From Williamsia deligens (GTDB taxonomy: Bacteria > Actinomycetota > Actinomycetes > Mycobacteriales > Mycobacteriaceae): a DNA stretch of 64,000 nucleotides. The notes beneath the pieces were generated by a model. The model had not been told where the DNA came from. It made no database searches and worked only from the letters and a program-made list of their open reading frames with translations. The position numbers and the translations under genes are program-made. Location of the stretch: assembly GCF_024171765.1 (NCBI RefSeq), contig NZ_JAMTCI010000002.1, forward strand, positions 248,001 through 312,000. The letters run 5' to 3'. Shown piece after piece: positions 60,760-64,000 of this stretch (its first letter is position 1; every line of letters starts with the position of its first letter).

Positions 60760-61503
60760 TCAGCGACGCGGGGGCGGCCCGTCGGTCTCGACGGCGCCAC
60801 GGGCGTCGTCGTCGGAGGACACACCCGGGTCGGCGGCATCGTCGGGGTCGTCGGTGGTGCGCTCGGCCCAGCGAACGAGCAGCACGGTCGCCAGTGCCGC
60901 CACCGCGGTGAGGGGCCACCCCATCCCGATCCGCGCCGCGGCGAGCCACCCGGTCTGGTCGGAGTCGTAGAGGAACGACTGCACGAGGTAGCGGACCCCG
61001 AAGAGCACCGCCCACACGGCGGTCGCGAGGTCGTAGGCGAGCAGGGTGCGCCGATCCTTGCGCCAGTCGGTCCCGTTGGCGTTCACGACGTTCCAGATCA
61101 CGCCGACGAGCGGCCAGCGCACCAGGATCGACAGGACGAAGGCGCCGGCGTAGACGAGGGTGCTCCAGATGCCGAACAGGAAGAAGCCCTTGGCATCGCC
61201 CGTGCGATAGGCGATGAAGGCGCAGATGGCGACGCCGAAGAACCCGGACACCGCGGGCTGTACCGGCTCCCGACGCGCGATGCGCAGGACGGCGATCGCC
61301 ACCGACACACCGATCGCGGCGACGATCGCGGGCATGAGCGACGAGAGTGCGTTGACCGCGACGAACACCACGATCGGCACGGTCGAGTAGATCAGGCCCC
61401 AGGGGCCGCCCATCTGCTCGAGGAGGGTGGGTACCGGTGGGTCGACCTCGTCGACGGCGCGCGTGTCGGCACCACCGTCCGGCTGCGAGCCGTCAGTCGT
61501 CAC
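60760..61503 (-). CDS. DUF3159 family membrane protein
   Basis: The 247-residue protein has six or seven spans starting at about residue 38, with short acidic tails at both ends. It matches the DUF3159 family (Rv2693c), known only from actinobacteria and without assigned function. The GTG start overlaps the OB-fold gene by 11 bases, so the two are transcribed together. Conserved polar segments are VVNANGTDWRKDRRTL and FGVRYLVQSFLYDSD. Confidence 0.88.
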   Translation of the reverse strand: MTTDGSQPDGGADTRAVDEVDPPVPTLLEQMGGPWGLIYSTVPIVVFVAVNALSSLMPAIVAAIGVSVAIAVLRIARREPVQPAVSGFFGVAICAFIAYRTGDAKGFFLFGIWSTLVYAGAFVLSILVRWPLVGVIWNVVNANGTDWRKDRRTLLAYDLATAVWAVLFGVRYLVQSFLYDSDQTGWLAAARIGMGWPLTAVAALATVLLVRWAERTTDDPDDAADPGVSSDDDARGAVETDGPPPRR

Positions 61504-61864
61504 CGAGCAGCTCGTAGTAGGGGTTGTAGACGACCTTCACGCCGTCCTTCACACCGAGGCGTCCGCGCACGGTCAGCTTCCGGCCGGGTTCGATGCCCGG
61601 GATGCGGTTGCGGCCGATCCACTTGAGGACCACGACGTCGGTGCCGTCGAAGAACTCGGCGACGACGCCGGTCTTCGCGGCCTTGGAACAGGTCTGCACC
61701 GAGCGGAGTTCCCCGAGCATGCTGACCTCCTCGCCCTGACCACAGTCACACGCGCGCTGCGCGCCTGTCGCCTGGGACTGTTCGGAGATCTGCTCGGCGT
61801 CGAGTTCCTCGAGATCGGCGGTGAGACGCTTGCCCAGCCGCTTCAGATAGCCGGCCGCGGTCAT
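61493..61864 (-). CDS. OB-fold nucleic-acid-binding protein
   Basis: The 123-residue protein starts with a basic helix (AAGYLKRLGKRLTADLEELD), has a Cys pair (ACDCGQGEE), and ends in an OB-fold like strand set (TDVVVLKWIGRNRIPGIEPG). It corresponds to Rv2694c. The nucleic-acid ligand is unknown. ATG at 61862-61864; it is coupled to the DUF3159 gene by an 11-base overlap. Confidence 0.85.
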   Translation of the reverse strand: MTAAGYLKRLGKRLTADLEELDAEQISEQSQATGAQRACDCGQGEEVSMLGELRSVQTCSKAAKTGVVAEFFDGTDVVVLKWIGRNRIPGIEPGRKLTVRGRLGVKDGVKVVYNPYYELLGDD

Positions 61865-62050
61865 GAGAGCACCTCGGACGACAGGACGGGAACGATCATT
61901 GCGGGCCTCCGGCCACGGATCATCATCACCCTTCTCGGGTCTCGGCGAGAGGGCTCGTCGGGACGCGTCGGCGACGACGATCTGCCGTCACCGGAACCCC
62001 AGGGTAGACCCCGTGACACGGGCGCACCACCTGCGGGGGAGCATCGTCGG

Positions 62051-62827
62051 GTGAGCCCCCGAACGCCTCCCGACCGCACCCTCGACCTCACCGTATCGAC
62101 GCTGGTGGCGATGCCCGGGGCGGGGTCCGACGGGCACTACGCGCGACGCGCCTTCGGCCCTCTCGCCGACGCCCTGGGGGTCCCGCTGGTGGCCGTGGAC
62201 CCGGGCCCGGCGGGCATCGTCGCCACCTGTCTCGAGGCACTGGACGCCGCGGCCCGGTCAGGGCCGGTGATCGCCGCCGGCGTCTCCATCGGTGGGTGCG
62301 TCGCGGTGCACTGGGGTGCCCGCGCCGGAACGGATTGTGCTGCGGTGGTCGCCGCCGCCCCGCCCTGGGCGGCAGGAGGGTCGGCCGCGTCCCCGGCGCC
62401 CGCCGCCGCGGCGGCACTCACCACGGTGGCGCTCCTGGAGGACGAGGGCCTCGACGCCGCGCTCGCAGCGCTGCGGGCAGGCGCACCGCCGTGGTTGGCG
62501 GACGAGTTGACCCGGTCGTGGACTGCGCTGGGACCTCATCTGACCGCCCACCTGCGGGAGGCCGCGACCACGGTCATCCCGTCGTCCGAGGACCTCGCGC
62601 GACTCGCGGCCCCGACAGCCCTGATCGCGATCGCCGACGATCCCGTACATCCCGCCGCGGTCGCACAGGAGTGGGCGCGTCAGGTGCACACCGGCTCGAT
62701 GGGGACCATCTCCTTCGAGGAGTGGGCCGCCGATCCGGGGACGATCAGCCGTACCGCGCTGGACGTGCTCGTCGGGCTCACGACCGCGTCGGGGCGAGCG
62801 GAGAACAGGCGCGGTCAGCGACCCTGA
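62051..62827 (+). CDS. Alpha/beta hydrolase (Rv2695-like)
   Basis: The 258-residue protein has the oxyanion strand TLVAMPGAGSDGHYARRAF, the nucleophile elbow AAGVSIGGCVAVHWG (GxSxGG), an acid region IAIADDPVHPAAVAQEW and a weak final part in which no His in a classical position was found with certainty. Length is normal for the family. GTG at 62051 with no clear ribosome site. Its stop overlaps the convergent DUF3710 gene by 13 bases. Confidence 0.8.
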   Translation: MSPRTPPDRTLDLTVSTLVAMPGAGSDGHYARRAFGPLADALGVPLVAVDPGPAGIVATCLEALDAAARSGPVIAAGVSIGGCVAVHWGARAGTDCAAVVAAAPPWAAGGSAASPAPAAAAALTTVALLEDEGLDAALAALRAGAPPWLADELTRSWTALGPHLTAHLREAATTVIPSSEDLARLAAPTALIAIADDPVHPAAVAQEWARQVHTGSMGTISFEEWAADPGTISRTALDVLVGLTTASGRAENRRGQRP

Positions 62828-63672
62828 CGACGCCGCAGGCGTTGCATGGCCGAACCCGACGACCGGCGCTTGCCCGAGGGCTCCTCGGCGGGTTCGTCGG
62901 TCTCGGGGGCCGGGTCGATCGTGTCGGTCGGATCGTCGACGACCGGCGCACCGTCCTCGCCGACCACCTGGGCGCGCGCCGACTGGCCCACCGCGCCCTC
63001 GGGCGCCGCGGACTCGACGGGCGCGGGGGCGTCCGTCGTACCGGGATCGACCATGCCGTTCTGTGTGAACGCACCGTCCTGCGCCATCTGCTCCTGCGCC
63101 GCGGCGACCTGCTCGGCCAGCACGGCCGGCAACACCACGGGCAACGCCTCGCGTGGAGGGAACGGATCGCCGCCACGTCGGACGACGGTCTCGCTGAGCA
63201 CCGCACGCGCGACGTGGGCGAGGTCGTCGGCGGTCTCCGGCGGCGCGCTGGCGACACACCGGACCATCCACCGCGGGCCGTCGGCGCCGATGAAGCGATG
63301 GACCGCGCCCGGGACGGTCCCGAGCACCTCGCGACCCCAGTGCCCCGACTCGGTGGTCGCGGTCGCGCCGTCGGCGCGCAGCGACTCGACCAGCTCGGTG
63401 ACGACCTCGGCCCACAGCCCCGGCGACCGGGGTGCGGCGAACGCGGCGACGCTGATCCGTCCGTGCGGCGTCACGAGGTACACGGCCTGCGGCTGGTGAT
63501 CCGCGGTCATCTCGACCGTGACCTGTCCCCCCTCGACGACCGGCACCAACACCGACCCGAGATCGAGGTGGGAGTTGTCGAGGTCGAGTCCGCCGCCGAG
63601 TTCCTCGATGTCGTACGGACCCGCGCCGTCACCGATGGTCGGTCCGTCCGAGCGTGATGTCTTGTCGCTCAC
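62815..63672 (-). CDS. DUF3710 family protein
   Basis: The 285-residue protein matches DUF3710 (Rv2696c), which always sits next to dut in mycolata. The core (about 20-190) has [36 protein letters not shown] and [16 protein letters not shown]. The last 90 residues are acidic and Pro/Ala/Glu rich, probably disordered, ending in a basic tail ([10 protein letters not shown]). The GTG overlaps the dut stop as GTGA. Function is unknown. Confidence 0.87.
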   Translation of the reverse strand: MSDKTSRSDGPTIGDGAGPYDIEELGGGLDLDNSHLDLGSVLVPVVEGGQVTVEMTADHQPQAVYLVTPHGRISVAAFAAPRSPGLWAEVVTELVESLRADGATATTESGHWGREVLGTVPGAVHRFIGADGPRWMVRCVASAPPETADDLAHVARAVLSETVVRRGGDPFPPREALPVVLPAVLAEQVAAAQEQMAQDGAFTQNGMVDPGTTDAPAPVESAAPEGAVGQSARAQVVGEDGAPVVDDPTDTIDPAPETDEPAEEPSGKRRSSGSAMQRLRRRQGR

Positions 63673-64000
63673 TGGTCACCTCTCCGCTCGTGCTGGCTGT
63701 CGAGCAGACCGTGGCCACCGCTCGACCCGTACCCGCCCGCACCCCGGCTCGTCTCGTCCAGGGAGTCGACCTCGTCGAACTCCGGTAACTCCACCCGCTG
63801 CACCAGCAGTTGCGCGATCCGGTCGCCGCGGTCGATCGCGATCGGGTCACGCGGGTCGAGGTTGATCAGACACACCTTGATCTCGCCGCGGTACCCCGCG
63901 TCGACGGTGCCGGGTGTGTTCACGATCGACAGGCCCGCACGCGCCGCCAGCCCCGACCGGGGATGGATGAGCCCCACGGTGCCGACCGGGAGGGCGATGG
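63669..64000 (-). CDS. dut: dUTPase, C-terminal part
   Basis: The gene enters from the right edge without its start. The 110 visible codons contain motif 2 ([16 protein letters not shown]), motif 3 ([16 protein letters not shown]), motif 4 ([11 protein letters not shown]) and the C-terminal P-loop-like motif 5 ([13 protein letters not shown]). The trimeric enzyme hydrolyses dUTP to dUMP, keeping uracil out of DNA. It is coupled to the DUF3710 gene by a GTGA overlap. Confidence 0.96.
   Translation of the reverse strand, partial: IALPVGTVGLIHPRSGLAARAGLSIVNTPGTVDAGYRGEIKVCLINLDPRDPIAIDRGDRIAQLLVQRVELPEFDEVDSLDETSRGAGGYGSSGGHGLLDSQHERRGDQ

Overview
This window is chromosomal DNA of a high-GC actinobacterium in the mycolic-acid group (Mycobacteriales). 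Gordonia, Williamsia or a close relative fits better than Mycobacterium itself. The evidence is very high GC with GTG starts in about half the genes, the PIM pathway block (pgsA, patA, pimA), an AftC-type arabinofuranosyltransferase, the hemE-hemY-hemQ coproporphyrin route, and a gene order that follows M. tuberculosis Rv2553c to Rv2697c with blocks missing or inserted. The genus is an inference.

Layout. 1-12442, all on the minus strand: start of mltG, ruvX, alaS, rarA, an aminoglycoside-phosphotransferase-like kinase, a transglutaminase, a fused ATP-grasp/alpha-E protein, a DUF389 membrane protein and aspS. 12590-16835 (+): zinc metallopeptidase, DUF885 protein, ABC-F ATPase. 16843-18866 (-): hisS and an MBL hydrolase; 19092-20135 (+): membrane-anchored cyclophilin. 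20190-28836 (-): rel, apt, secF, secD, yajC, ruvB, ruvA, ruvC. 28938-29543 (+): degenerate uridine-kinase-like protein. 29550-33762 (-): yebC-type regulator, pdxT, tesB, a PP2C phosphatase, pdxS. 33927-39819 (-): LemA-like protein, pimA, patA, pgsA, HIT, thrS. 39931-41027: PGPGW membrane protein and four tRNAs (Val-CAC on minus; Gly, Cys, Val-GAC on plus). 41087-41512 (-): two paralogous mini-proteins of 37 and 40 residues. 41717-47424: GNAT, zapE, RibD-like reductase, alpha/beta hydrolase, aftC, msrB. 47438-50618 (-): hemQ, hemY, hemE. 50712-52671 (+): DUF3000 and RNase D. 52665-54010: an SDR gene and a VOC gene, each broken by one missing base. 53997-59294 (-): dxs, a TrmA-like methyltransferase, an APC permease. 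59419-64000: ceoB, ceoC, DUF3159, OB-fold protein, alpha/beta hydrolase, DUF3710 and dut (N-terminus beyond the right edge).

How the genes work together. Most of the window is housekeeping: translation (alaS, aspS, hisS, thrS, tRNAs), Holliday-junction processing (ruvABC, ruvX, rarA), stringent response and purine salvage (rel, apt), Sec export (secD, secF, yajC), PLP synthesis (pdxS, pdxT), envelope glycolipid and arabinan synthesis (pgsA, patA, pimA, aftC), heme synthesis and isoprenoid entry (dxs). Nineteen gene pairs overlap as ATGA or GTGA, a sign of translational coupling.

Most unusual parts: (1) the mini-protein pair at 41087-41512, with matching upstream blocks, identical ribosome-binding regions and strong terminators; (2) the low-GC interruption at 52665-54010 with two adjacent frameshifted genes; (3) four starts preceded by TACNGT exactly six bases upstream, pointing to leaderless mRNAs; (4) the DUF389/ATP-grasp/alpha-E/transglutaminase operon, whose product is unknown. 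No gene-free stretch exceeds 300 bases, and no insertion sequence, CRISPR array, phage or origin was seen.
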